A stretch of DNA of 64,000 nucleotides from Oceanospirillaceae bacterium (GTDB lineage: Bacteria > Pseudomonadota > Gammaproteobacteria > Pseudomonadales > Litoribrevibacteraceae). Positions 1 through 7,746 of the stretch are shown here, piece by piece. Location: contig JADFAD010000009.1 in NCBI GenBank assembly GCA_015665455.1, positions 62,001 to 126,000 on the forward strand. The letters are read 5' to 3'. The translations under genes and the position numbers were made by a program. Position 1 is the first letter of the stretch, and the number at the start of each line of letters is the position of its first letter. Below the pieces are notes generated by a model. The model did no database searches and was not told the origin of the DNA. It saw only the letters and a program-made list of their open reading frames with translations.

Positions 1-428
1 GTCGAGTCGGAGCTGTCCGACGTTTGGCCTCCAGGGTTAGGCTCGGCTTTAGCTTTGGGTGGTGGCGCAGACGCAGCCGTATCAGAAGGTACAAGCGACG
101 CAGGTGATGGCGTCTGCACATATAGAAACAAATTACCCTGAACCAGCTGAGTAGCCAATTGCTGATACAAACTATCTTGAGATGCCTTGAATTGAATGGT
201 GTGCCTTAAGTTACTGGCACCTTGGCTGTCACACAGCGACAAAACATTGAGCAACCCGGTTTTGTTTGTATTACCTGCAACGCCAAGCTGATTCTTCAGA
301 TGAGCAGCAGCTTCGTTAGCTGACGTAAACGTTTTCAGTGCACCTAAACCCGGGTTGTCTTCCTGCCGAGTGAAACTGACAACAGTACCAGACCCTGTTT
401 TTAAGGTAATTACGTTTTGTGCATCCAT
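1..428 (-). CDS. Partial T6SS-linked protein with Pro/Ser/Ala-rich linker (cut by window edge)
   Basis: The reading frame opens with ATG at 428 (start MDAQNVITL) and runs off the left edge after about 142 codons without a stop. I do not recognise the family. About the first 110 residues look like a compact alpha/beta domain, ending in a hydrophobic stretch (LVQGNLFLYV). A low-complexity linker rich in Pro, Ala, Ser and Asp follows, and beyond it the protein is unseen. That layout, a small N-terminal module plus a disordered linker, resembles the putative effector at 4654-5721. It is also the last gene of the vgrG/PAAR-led run on this strand, so a secreted cargo protein is a reasonable guess but not shown. 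GGA lies 6 nt before the ATG as a weak ribosome binding site. Confidence 0.7.
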   Translation of the reverse strand, partial: MDAQNVITLKTGSGTVVSFTRQEDNPGLGALKTFTSANEAAAHLKNQLGVAGNTNKTGLLNVLSLCDSQGASNLRHTIQFKASQDSLYQQLATQLVQGNLFLYVQTPSPASLVPSDTAASAPPPKAKAEPNPGGQTSDSSDS

Positions 429-495
429 GCTAATTCCAAATTCCTTATTTGAGTCACAAGTCACTGCAGCTCTTAACTACTAACTTCAAATTCCA

Positions 496-1467
496 TTATT
501 TCCACTGATAAAGCGCGGCGGCGCGATATAGCTTTTCAGAGATCTCACATTGCAGCGTGAGCCCATTAATTCGTTGTTTTTGATAGGCTTCATAAATATG
601 AAGAAAACGGTACAATCCACCTGCGGCACCTAACTCACCGGTGAACAAGCCTTGCATGTGGAGTTCCACCTTCTCTGACAATACAGAACCTAAAGCGTGA
701 TATTGATTCACCCAAAGATCAGTCAAAGTAGAATCGCCATTATCGGGAAGATAAATATTCGCTATCTGCTCTGACGAGTGCTGAACCGCATTCGAAAACA
801 GAGACTTTAGAGCAGTATCTTGTATGTCATAGTTGGTTGATGCTGATTCAACGGATGCGTCTGAGCCAGACCATTGAATGTTTAAACCACTTGTAGAAGC
901 CTTCAAGCCAATTACAACAGCCCCCTCCGAAGCGATGAGGCCCTCTCCCATGTCATTAAAGAGTTTCCCCTGATCCTGTAGCGTTTCTAACGTATCGTTA
1001 TCCGCCAAACTATCAACGGCCACGAGCCAAACAGTCTGATCCGGGTTACTTTGAAGAAGCTGTTCAGCATAAGATAACGCCATCAGCGCCGCAGAACGAC
1101 CGAACGGAAAGATTCTGCTCTCACTGTTACCAAACAACGCAGGTTGACGCTCAGCTAGCGAGCGACTCCACGTCTCCAGTCGATCTTCTCGATGAAGGCC
1201 AAACCAAGGCGTCAGAAGTAAAACAGGCTCATTATTCGGTAATGAATCCAATTGACCTAAGGCGTCTTCCAATAATGAGAACTGCCTTAATTCGATATTC
1301 TCAAATGCATCGATGGGATAATAAAAAGCCGCTTGTGTTTTAGTACCGTTTTGTAAATGAACATACTCCGGCACTACAGGAATTGTATTAAGCATCATAG
1401 CCAATTCGGCATCATTGCTTTTACCTAAAACCATCGCTTTAGCAGCAACTTCAAGGTGAATGCTCAT
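496..1467 (-). CDS. Degenerate beta-ketoacyl-synthase-like (thiolase-fold) protein, T6SS-associated
   Basis: This 323-residue protein has the outline of a ketosynthase. A mid-protein FGRSAALMALSYAEQLL stretch sits where the nucleophile elbow normally is. It is followed by VWLVAVDSLAD, by a GEGLIASEGAVVIGL strand resembling the 'GE.aa.l.L' element, and by a C-terminal GELGAAGGLYRFL resembling 'GH.lGAaG'. The catalytic Cys is absent, with no Cys in the elbow, and the usual GH histidine is Glu, so condensing activity is unlikely. It is probably a structural pseudoenzyme; ketosynthase-like proteins are found in some T6SS accessory clusters. The ATG at 1467 is chosen because it overlaps the upstream stop in an ATGA and follows GGGGTGG. 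An in-frame ATG at 1479 is possible. Confidence 0.72.
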   Translation of the reverse strand: MSIHLEVAAKAMVLGKSNDAELAMMLNTIPVVPEYVHLQNGTKTQAAFYYPIDAFENIELRQFSLLEDALGQLDSLPNNEPVLLLTPWFGLHREDRLETWSRSLAERQPALFGNSESRIFPFGRSAALMALSYAEQLLQSNPDQTVWLVAVDSLADNDTLETLQDQGKLFNDMGEGLIASEGAVVIGLKASTSGLNIQWSGSDASVESASTNYDIQDTALKSLFSNAVQHSSEQIANIYLPDNGDSTLTDLWVNQYHALGSVLSEKVELHMQGLFTGELGAAGGLYRFLHIYEAYQKQRINGLTLQCEISEKLYRAAALYQWK

Positions 1468-2597
1468 CGACCACCCCATAAGGCTATTTCACTGTTGAAA
1501 ACGTATTCAGGGTCGTTTAGTGCAAGATGTAAATTGGCAGCTTGTCGTTGTGCATTATTTCCTGTCGACCAAACCGCTATAGACTGGTTAATATCATGGC
1601 GTGAACCTGCAAGTACCCTTCCAGGCCAATGTGCGACTTTAGCACTTGAGTGGTACCAATCTGATATAGCTAAACCCAATTGTTCCGTGTCTATGTTCTC
1701 CCAAATAATTTCAGACGAACCGAAAAATACATCATAAGGGAGCACCGTCAGCAAATCTTCATCGAACATTGCAGTCAGACCAACCAACACCTCGTGCTGG
1801 GTATTTTCCAGTTTTAAGAATTCAGTAAGAAACGGGATAAATTTGTGACACCCTGAGCGGCTTATCGCGGTTACCGAGATGCATTGATCAACAGTTTGAT
1901 TAGCTAAATAATTCACTATTTTGAAGGACTCACTTTCCGATGCAGACGCCAACAAAATAGTAATGTATTCGGCATTCAATGCATCTTCAGCAATTAAACT
2001 CTGGAGTATTTCGAGTACGTCATCGTGATGTCCTAAAAATAAACGACTTATCCGCGCGATTGTTTTTGATTTTTCATCAACACTAAGATCAATAACAATG
2101 TTGTTTAGGAAATCCAATTCATCGAGCCTTGCCCCTTTGCCCAAATACAAAAGTGTATCAGTAAAAACAAGGGGATCTAACTTCTGGAGAATGTCACTGC
2201 TTAGCTGGAATTGTAAACGCAAGCTAAGTTTTAGGCCCAAACGTTGTATGTCAGCATCTTCAAACGAAACTAAAGGAAGAATGAGTTGCTTTACAGACGC
2301 CGAAGACAGCTCAATGGCCAGTTCAGCCAGGTATAAAATCAGGTCTTCATCAATCTGCTCTGAATCTTCATCAATCAAGAGTTCTAGCCACTTACTGCCG
2401 TCAGGATTGTAAATAAGTTGAAATGCCAACGGGGTATCTTCAGATAGTGGGTAACGTTTCCAGAGGCTAAGCGCATCAAATAATCGAGCATCTTGTTTTT
2501 TAAGCTGTTCAGGGGTCGTCAACAACAGTCGTTGGAGAAAAATTCGTTGATTTAGCATGTCTTCGCAATGCTGTTGTAGACCATCCCTGCCTAACAT
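1464..2597 (-). CDS. TIGR02270-like T6SS-associated helical-repeat protein
   Basis: The 377-residue protein is rich in Leu and acidic residues and appears all-helical, with repeating 30-40 residue units (for example around LAELAIELSSASVKQLILPL). This is the pattern of the TIGR02270 family, HEAT-like proteins of unknown function recurrent in T6SS clusters. The C-terminus carries a WYHSSAKVAHWPGRVLAG segment and NAQRQAANLHLALNDP, both typical of that family. There is no signal peptide or membrane segment, so it is probably cytoplasmic. It sits between the PAAR gene (8 nt upstream) and the ketosynthase-like gene (4-nt overlap), implying one mRNA and perhaps a role in loading cargo on the spike. 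The ATG at 2597 is preferred over an in-frame TTG at 2603. Confidence 0.72.
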   Translation of the reverse strand: MLGRDGLQQHCEDMLNQRIFLQRLLLTTPEQLKKQDARLFDALSLWKRYPLSEDTPLAFQLIYNPDGSKWLELLIDEDSEQIDEDLILYLAELAIELSSASVKQLILPLVSFEDADIQRLGLKLSLRLQFQLSSDILQKLDPLVFTDTLLYLGKGARLDELDFLNNIVIDLSVDEKSKTIARISRLFLGHHDDVLEILQSLIAEDALNAEYITILLASASESESFKIVNYLANQTVDQCISVTAISRSGCHKFIPFLTEFLKLENTQHEVLVGLTAMFDEDLLTVLPYDVFFGSSEIIWENIDTEQLGLAISDWYHSSAKVAHWPGRVLAGSRHDINQSIAVWSTGNNAQRQAANLHLALNDPEYVFNSEIALWGGR

Positions 2598-2604
2598 GCT
2601 CAAG

Positions 2605-2892
2605 CTATCCGATGGTCACAGTAGGGTTACCAATCACAATTTTACCGCCGTGATTGGTGCCGTCGCCCATACGGGCAGCAGGTTTACCATTAATTTTAAC
2701 CGTCGCCGAGCCAGCCGCTATTTTATCTGGCGGGCCGACACATACCAACATATCGCCTTGACGTGCAGCAGGCATACCGCCAATCAAAACATTACCTGAC
2801 CCCACAACAACGGGACCACCTACATGAGGAACGGGGCCCGTAGATCTAGGGCATACGTGAAAATGTGAAACTGTCGCTGCTGGCATGCCCAT
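2605..2892 (-). CDS. PAAR-domain spike-tip protein
   Basis: This 95-residue protein consists entirely of a PAAR domain. It has GGMPAARQGD and GKPAARMGD repeats, HFHVCP and CVGPPD segments and a C-terminal GKIVIGNPTVTIG strand. PAAR proteins form a zinc-bound cone that sharpens the VgrG trimer of the T6SS; His and Cys residues that could hold zinc are visible. It has no C-terminal extension, so it should act as a separate tip or bind cargo non-covalently. It lies 28 nt after the ADP-ribosylglycohydrolase gene on the same strand. AGGATATCCCT precedes the ATG as ribosome binding site. Confidence 0.95.
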   Translation of the reverse strand: MGMPAATVSHFHVCPRSTGPVPHVGGPVVVGSGNVLIGGMPAARQGDMLVCVGPPDKIAAGSATVKINGKPAARMGDGTNHGGKIVIGNPTVTIG

Positions 2893-2920
2893 AGGGATAT
2901 CCTATCCTTAGATATTTAGA

Positions 2921-4111
2921 TCAATTACTTTGAAGAACTAATTCCTTTAGTTCTTGAGCCTTTAAATAAAAGATATGATTCTGCTTTACCTTCTTAACCC
3001 ACTTGAAAGGTAATACTCTTTCTCCATAGTAGGCTCCCGCAAGCTGACCAAAAATTGCGCCAGTGGTATCAGCATCTTCACCTAAATTCACAGCAGCAAG
3101 CGCACCTTGCTCAAAATCTGAAGTTTGCCAAAATGCCCAAAGAACTGCTTCCAAAGAATAAATCACATAGCCACTTGCGCGAATTTCTGATGCTTTTTTA
3201 GTTTTATATTCAGCTCGATTAACTATATCTGTAATTGAAGTACAGAGGGGGTTATCTTCCCAGTAGCCTTTAATTGGAGTATAAATTCCATTCAGAAGTT
3301 CTTCTTTAGAAACCCCATGTAATGCGCCCCATACTAATCCGCTAAAATAGCGACAAGCGTCTACAGCTTCTAATGTACCGTGTGTTGTTACTGAGCTTAA
3401 ACCACCATAAGATACTGCATCTTCAAAACTATTATAAAAGGCAATTGGAATAGGCGTTAGCCTCATTAGAGATCCGTTTCCAGCAGACATGGGATCAATG
3501 TCTCCTGATTTAGGATTTCCTGAGCGTATATACCGAGACAAAGCATCTTGAACCGTATTACCTATATCAAAGCATTTTCCGTTTACACTAAAAACACCGT
3601 CTTTCCACCAACGACAATACAAATCAATCTGATCTTTCAAATCAAAACCATTTTTTCTTACTAAACTATGAGCTAGGCAATACATCATACTAGTATCGTC
3701 AGTCCACTCGCCTGCTTTCAAGCTGAATGGGCCTCCACCAATAATATCGTTTATGTGGTCAAAAGTTCCAGGAGCCTTAAACTCTAATGTGGTTCCCAAA
3801 GCATCACCAATAGCAGTACCCAGTAACGCCCCCCTAAATCGGTTAATATCATCGGCATCATCGATATTTATGCGCTGATAATAGTCTTTGCATTCTTCAT
3901 CAGTAGGTTCTTGTACTGCAGTTCTAAATACAAAATATTTTTCTAACCACTGGGTAGGTGTTGGTTCTCTTAAGCCTGTCATTTTATTGGTTACTGGTGG
4001 AAAACGAAGGTCATCTGAAATCTTATTTCTGGCTTCGATCATTGCTAAAATTCTAGGCGATGTTATCGGCTCACCATCATTATTTAAAATAATATTATCT
4101 TTAGTCATCAT
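2921..4111 (-). CDS. ADP-ribosylglycohydrolase with N-terminal extension; likely immunity enzyme
   Basis: From about residue 91 (FRGALLGTAIGDALG) to the C-terminus this is an ADP-ribosylglycohydrolase of the DraG/ARH family, which removes ADP-ribose from modified targets. The two metal-binding signatures are intact: GEWTDDTSM (about 134-142) and GEDADTTGAIFGQLAGAYYG (about 344 on). The first ~90 residues are an extra N-terminal region. By family knowledge, Tri1, the immunity protein to the T6SS ADP-ribosyltransferase Tre1, is also a glycohydrolase with an N-terminal extension that plugs the toxin site. Position two genes after a putative ADP-ribosylating effector supports the same role here (inference). 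The ATG at 4111 lies after the previous stop with a GGA upstream; an ATG at 4171 would overlap that gene by 47 nt. Confidence 0.9.
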   Translation of the reverse strand: MMTKDNIILNNDGEPITSPRILAMIEARNKISDDLRFPPVTNKMTGLREPTPTQWLEKYFVFRTAVQEPTDEECKDYYQRINIDDADDINRFRGALLGTAIGDALGTTLEFKAPGTFDHINDIIGGGPFSLKAGEWTDDTSMMYCLAHSLVRKNGFDLKDQIDLYCRWWKDGVFSVNGKCFDIGNTVQDALSRYIRSGNPKSGDIDPMSAGNGSLMRLTPIPIAFYNSFEDAVSYGGLSSVTTHGTLEAVDACRYFSGLVWGALHGVSKEELLNGIYTPIKGYWEDNPLCTSITDIVNRAEYKTKKASEIRASGYVIYSLEAVLWAFWQTSDFEQGALAAVNLGEDADTTGAIFGQLAGAYYGERVLPFKWVKKVKQNHIFYLKAQELKELVLQSN

Positions 4112-4124
4112 AACCAATCCAGTT

Positions 4125-4652
4125 TCAAATTGTCTCACCTGACTTGAGATAAGGAATAAGAGTTGAATCATTAATAGGCCCCGTGATTCTCTCTTTTAAT
4201 ATCTCATGTGGTTTCCACCCATCCCTCAATGTCCAGTATATGTTCTCAGCATTCTGTTTCGATATTTCAAAATTAATTCCAAACTCGTCTTCAATCTTCT
4301 TATCAACTGAACTCCACCATCCCCAGCCAATGCCATCCATATTTTTCGCAATACCACGAAGACTTTGAGTGACTCTTTTCATTCGATTAAAATCGCCCAC
4401 ATGAGCTAACTTTAAGGCTTCTTCCATAGACGCCTGAGTTGCTTGGAAGTTGGGAATTACGCGATCCTCCCAGATCTTTGGAGTATCCCAAATAGGCATG
4501 CTGTCCCAGCCATCCATAGGGTTTTTATAGAAAGAATCCACAGCTTGAATGGCAAAATAAATCGCGCGCCCATGAGCAATGACCATTTCTTCCATATACT
4601 TTGGATCAGAAAACAATCGATATAACAGCTTTTCCCTTAGGTCTTTATTCAT
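4125..4652 (-). CDS. Unrecognised 175-residue protein between effector and ADP-ribosylglycohydrolase; candidate immunity factor or chaperone
   Basis: I do not recognise a family. The protein is soluble-looking, mostly helical and rich in Trp (about ten, including GWGWWSS and DGWKPHEIL), with neither signal peptide nor membrane segment. It starts 1 nt after the effector stop codon (the ATG at 4652; an in-frame TTG at 4661 is possible), and its stop lies 13 nt before the glycohydrolase start. This tight three-gene packing suggests co-regulation with the toxin. It could be a binding-type immunity protein, giving the toxin two antidotes, or an adaptor for loading onto VgrG. No sequence evidence distinguishes the two. 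Confidence 0.8.
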   Translation of the reverse strand: MNKDLREKLLYRLFSDPKYMEEMVIAHGRAIYFAIQAVDSFYKNPMDGWDSMPIWDTPKIWEDRVIPNFQATQASMEEALKLAHVGDFNRMKRVTQSLRGIAKNMDGIGWGWWSSVDKKIEDEFGINFEISKQNAENIYWTLRDGWKPHEILKERITGPINDSTLIPYLKSGETI

Positions 4653-4653
4653 G

Positions 4654-5721
4654 TTATCCAACCCAGTTAGTTAGTTTCGGCGAAGTGGTTTCTATAGAAT
4701 TTGGTGTAACAAAAAGTTGAATATCCCCACCCTCTAGATGATAATCACTGTCTTCATACTGCTGTCCAGCTACAGTACCCTTCCAGACTTTCAAGCCATC
4801 GTTTCCAACTTCATGCTCAACATAATATCCATTATCATTCCAACTGTCTTTTACGGCATAACCGCCACGCCATTGAGATTTGTTTTTTGGTAATTCAAGA
4901 GCCCAATACGCGCCAGCATCATTGCTAAATTCGTCAACTATACGAAATATCTTAGTATTTGGCGGTAAACTTACGGCTTCAATATCAGCAAAGTTTTTAT
5001 AATCACCAGCAAAACGCCCTTTACTGTATTCAAAGTTCAAATCAGGCCATCCTTCGTCACGAAGATTTTCATAATCTTCAGGGAGTTCTTTTAAGCCCTC
5101 TGTTTCTAACGGGATGTCACCTAACTTAGCACCGAGAGGCGCCCCGCCATCTTCAGCAGTATATGGATCAGCAGAATTCCCATCGAAATGTAAACGTTTA
5201 TGTATTTGGCTTCCCGCTTTTGGACTACTCACATCAGGATGAGGAGTATACGTTTCATGTACACTCGCAGAAGCCGTTGGACTGGACGTATCATCAGAAG
5301 ACGATCGAGGTTTAGAAGCAGGCTTAGGCGCTGCACTACTTGAGCCCGAAGTACTGCCAGCCATTGGTGCATCCATTCCAATGTGATTTGGAATATCCTG
5401 CCACATTTCGTTATAAAGCAGCCACACTTTCAGCTCACCTGAAATCATCATCAACAACAGTTGGTCTAATACATCCCAATCTGTTCTGCTGTGCAATTGA
5501 TGACAATGTGGACGCACATATTGATAAAGACTTCTTAACGTATTCCCAAGGGGCCCTACTGAAGAAAGCTCTTGTAAGAAAAGCCGACCATAGTAAGGAT
5601 CACTAACGTGTGTTAAGTGCGTGGGGGATACTTCAAACGTCGAATCAAAGTCATTACAAAACAGGTAATGATTACCTAAGATATCTGTTAGTTCGAGTCC
5701 CTTCTGTTCAGGCATTCCCAT
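4654..5721 (-). CDS. Putative T6SS effector: N-terminal module, Ser/Pro linker, ADP-ribosyltransferase/NADase-like C-terminus
   Basis: The 355-residue protein has three parts. Residues 1-115 form an unrecognised domain ending in SGELKVWLLYNEMW. Residues 118-175 are a low-complexity Ser/Ala/Pro linker. From about 225 to 345 is a domain whose motif order resembles the small ADP-ribosyltransferase/NAD glycohydrolase toxins (TNT- and TreTu-like): KIFRIVDEF with R260, then GAYWALELP (270-278), WRGGYAVKDSW, KVWKGTVAG (311-319) and EGGDIQLFV with Q335. I read the assignment from these motifs only. The gene is 21 nt behind vgrG and directly ahead of a small protein and an ADP-ribosylglycohydrolase, which favours ADP-ribosyltransferase activity on a target-cell protein or RNA (inference). 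The start has a strong AAGGA 6 nt upstream of the ATG. Confidence 0.75.
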   Translation of the reverse strand: MGMPEQKGLELTDILGNHYLFCNDFDSTFEVSPTHLTHVSDPYYGRLFLQELSSVGPLGNTLRSLYQYVRPHCHQLHSRTDWDVLDQLLLMMISGELKVWLLYNEMWQDIPNHIGMDAPMAGSTSGSSSAAPKPASKPRSSSDDTSSPTASASVHETYTPHPDVSSPKAGSQIHKRLHFDGNSADPYTAEDGGAPLGAKLGDIPLETEGLKELPEDYENLRDEGWPDLNFEYSKGRFAGDYKNFADIEAVSLPPNTKIFRIVDEFSNDAGAYWALELPKNKSQWRGGYAVKDSWNDNGYYVEHEVGNDGLKVWKGTVAGQQYEDSDYHLEGGDIQLFVTPNSIETTSPKLTNWVG

Positions 5722-5742
5722 GACATTTCCTTTGTCCGGTGG

Positions 5743-7605
5743 CTAGTTAATAGCTACCTGTCCGCCTTTAATTGTCACCATTGCAGCCCCTTTAACGGTT
5801 GTTTGAGTCCCCTCAACTGTCACGTTATTTCCTTTGATTGCAATAGTGCCATCACTCTTCATGGATATTGACGCGCCACCCGTTTTGAGAGTAATTTCAG
5901 AGCCTGCTTCAATCGTGAGTTTGTCACCCACTTTCAAGGTTTCAGAGCCGTCAACCTTAACGTTTCTGTCTGCAACAACGTTCAGTGTGTCATTATTATC
6001 AACGTTGGTAAGGCGATCATTGCCAACCCAATCTTTTTGATCATTTTCTACATTTAGGTGATGGTCTTTTTCAGCATGAAGCATGACAAGTTCTTTACCT
6101 TTGTCATCTTCAAAACGAAGTTCATTGAAATTCGCGTCACCACCGCCTTTTGACGAACGAGTTTTTATCCCACTCTGAGTTTTATTCGCAGGAAGATCGT
6201 ACGGAGGCATCAAATCTGCGTTATATACCGCACCGATGATGATAGGCTGATCGGGGTCACCGTTTAAAAATTCAACCAGTACTTCTTGGCCAACCCGAGG
6301 AAAGAAAAAAGCACCCCAACGTTTCCCTGCCCAGCTCTGACTAACGCGAATCCAGCACGAACTATTGCTGTCTTTTTTACCTTCACGATCCCAGTGAAAC
6401 TGAACTTTTACACGACCGTATTTATCGATATGTATTTCGTCGCCGCTCTCACCTGTAACAACCGCCGTTTGAGCACCGTGAATGATTGGCTTAGATTTAG
6501 TCGACAAAGGACGATAAACAACATCTTTTGGCACACAGTAAAAGGTATTTACAATGGATTGTTCAGAACTCTGGTTTGCGCCTGTTTGACTTGAAATAGA
6601 GGCCGATAACATCACCCGACTTAATAAATAGCCTTTGCCTATTTCACTCTTATCTTCATGATCCGAAAAATCAAACGTTTTGCCTGGCATAAATGAACGG
6701 CAATTACTGGCGCCCAATCGATTTTGGGTGTCGCGTTGTAGGCCGTCCAGTCGAACATTGGCAATCGCCTGCGCCCTACTATTAAATTCACTTTCAGCTT
6801 CGTATTCAAACACTTCGTAATTGGCTTGATTGGTAACTAATGAACCTTCTGCATGACTTGCTTCAGGAAGCTGAGGTGGTTTTTCTAAACTGTAACCTCG
6901 ACGCGTATATTTGCCCGGCGTAATGTTAACGCCTGCGCTCCATTGATGGATATGAGCTTCTGCTAGGCTGCCGGTTGAATGCTTAACTTTTGCTTCATCA
7001 CACGGCTGATAAGCCGTTAGGTCATCCGCAAGCACAATAGAGTGCTTGTCCTTTGCGTGTTCAAAAAAGTAGAAAATCCCTTCTTGCTCAAATAATCGGG
7101 TAACAAAGTCCCAATCCGATTCTTGGTATTGAACACAATACTCATAAGGAGGATAAGTTTTCTTAAGTTTATCGATGAACTTAACACTGTGCTCACCAAA
7201 CAGCTTTTTGATGATATCTTGGATGGTTAAGTTCTGAAAAATTCGACAATTGATACGGTGTTGCATCATCCAAGACGTTGGAACAATGGTCGCCGCGTAA
7301 TCACGATAAAGGTTGCCTTCGACTTCATTGGGTGTTCTCTGCCCAAGCGAACGCAATTCACTGACGATCCCATTAAAAAAGCGTTCTACAACTTGACCGC
7401 CTTGATTCATCATCAAAGATACAGTTACGGCCTTCCCTATCAAACTCTTTGAATCAATCTCAATGCCGTTGGAGTACATTAAAACTTCATGTCGAAAAAG
7501 TTGAGAAATGCCTTCATGCGCATCAAAGCGAGTTAGGTGAAAGGTATCTTTTCCTAGTGGCGTAGTAATTTTGATGGGGTTTGCATCTTGCGTAGCTTTT
7601 AGCAT
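5743..7605 (-). CDS. vgrG: VgrG spike protein (TssI)
   Basis: This 620-residue protein has a full VgrG layout. A gp27-like N-terminal half (HLTRFDAHEGISQLFRHEV; QYQESDWDFVTRLFEQEGI) leads to a gp5 OB-fold at about 385-460 (DEIHIDKYGRVKVQFHWDRE, FFPRVGQEVLVEFLNGDPD). The C-terminal beta-helix repeats (NVENDQKDWVGNDR to the end) follow. It has no extra toxin domain, so it is a structural spike that must carry separate cargo. The gene immediately behind it (21 nt) is the putative effector. A 140-nt gap with a terminator separates it from hcp, so it may have its own promoter. The start at 7605 follows AGAGG at 7 nt. Confidence 0.97.
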   Translation of the reverse strand: MLKATQDANPIKITTPLGKDTFHLTRFDAHEGISQLFRHEVLMYSNGIEIDSKSLIGKAVTVSLMMNQGGQVVERFFNGIVSELRSLGQRTPNEVEGNLYRDYAATIVPTSWMMQHRINCRIFQNLTIQDIIKKLFGEHSVKFIDKLKKTYPPYEYCVQYQESDWDFVTRLFEQEGIFYFFEHAKDKHSIVLADDLTAYQPCDEAKVKHSTGSLAEAHIHQWSAGVNITPGKYTRRGYSLEKPPQLPEASHAEGSLVTNQANYEVFEYEAESEFNSRAQAIANVRLDGLQRDTQNRLGASNCRSFMPGKTFDFSDHEDKSEIGKGYLLSRVMLSASISSQTGANQSSEQSIVNTFYCVPKDVVYRPLSTKSKPIIHGAQTAVVTGESGDEIHIDKYGRVKVQFHWDREGKKDSNSSCWIRVSQSWAGKRWGAFFFPRVGQEVLVEFLNGDPDQPIIIGAVYNADLMPPYDLPANKTQSGIKTRSSKGGGDANFNELRFEDDKGKELVMLHAEKDHHLNVENDQKDWVGNDRLTNVDNNDTLNVVADRNVKVDGSETLKVGDKLTIEAGSEITLKTGGASISMKSDGTIAIKGNNVTVEGTQTTVKGAAMVTIKGGQVAIN

Positions 7606-7710
7606 CCATTCGCCTCTACTTCTGAGCTGATGATGAGCGGGTCTTTCGAATTCCTGTCGTTGGATTTACCGTTCATTTCTATTTAAAACAATAACTAATC
7701 AAACACAAAA

Positions 7711-7730
7711 CTGGCGCCATAAGGCGCCAG
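7711..7730 (-). terminator. Terminator after hcp
   Basis: There is a perfect 8-bp GC-rich stem (CTGGCGCC / GGCGCCAG) around a 4-nt loop. On the minus strand it is followed by TTTTGTGTTT, 16 nt past the hcp stop. This is a good intrinsic terminator and should make hcp a largely separate, high-abundance transcript, with reduced read-through into vgrG. Confidence 0.85.
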
Positions 7731-7746
7731 ACAATCAAACAGATGA

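Noticed and set aside
2921-5721. Horizontal transfer of the effector block based on base composition
   Set aside because: Some lines are more A/T-rich (about 35-43% GC by hand count), but neighbouring tss genes overlap this range; not convincing without computation.
5743-7605. Evolved VgrG with a fused toxin domain
   Set aside because: The protein ends with the beta-helix repeats; length is normal and there is no extra domain.
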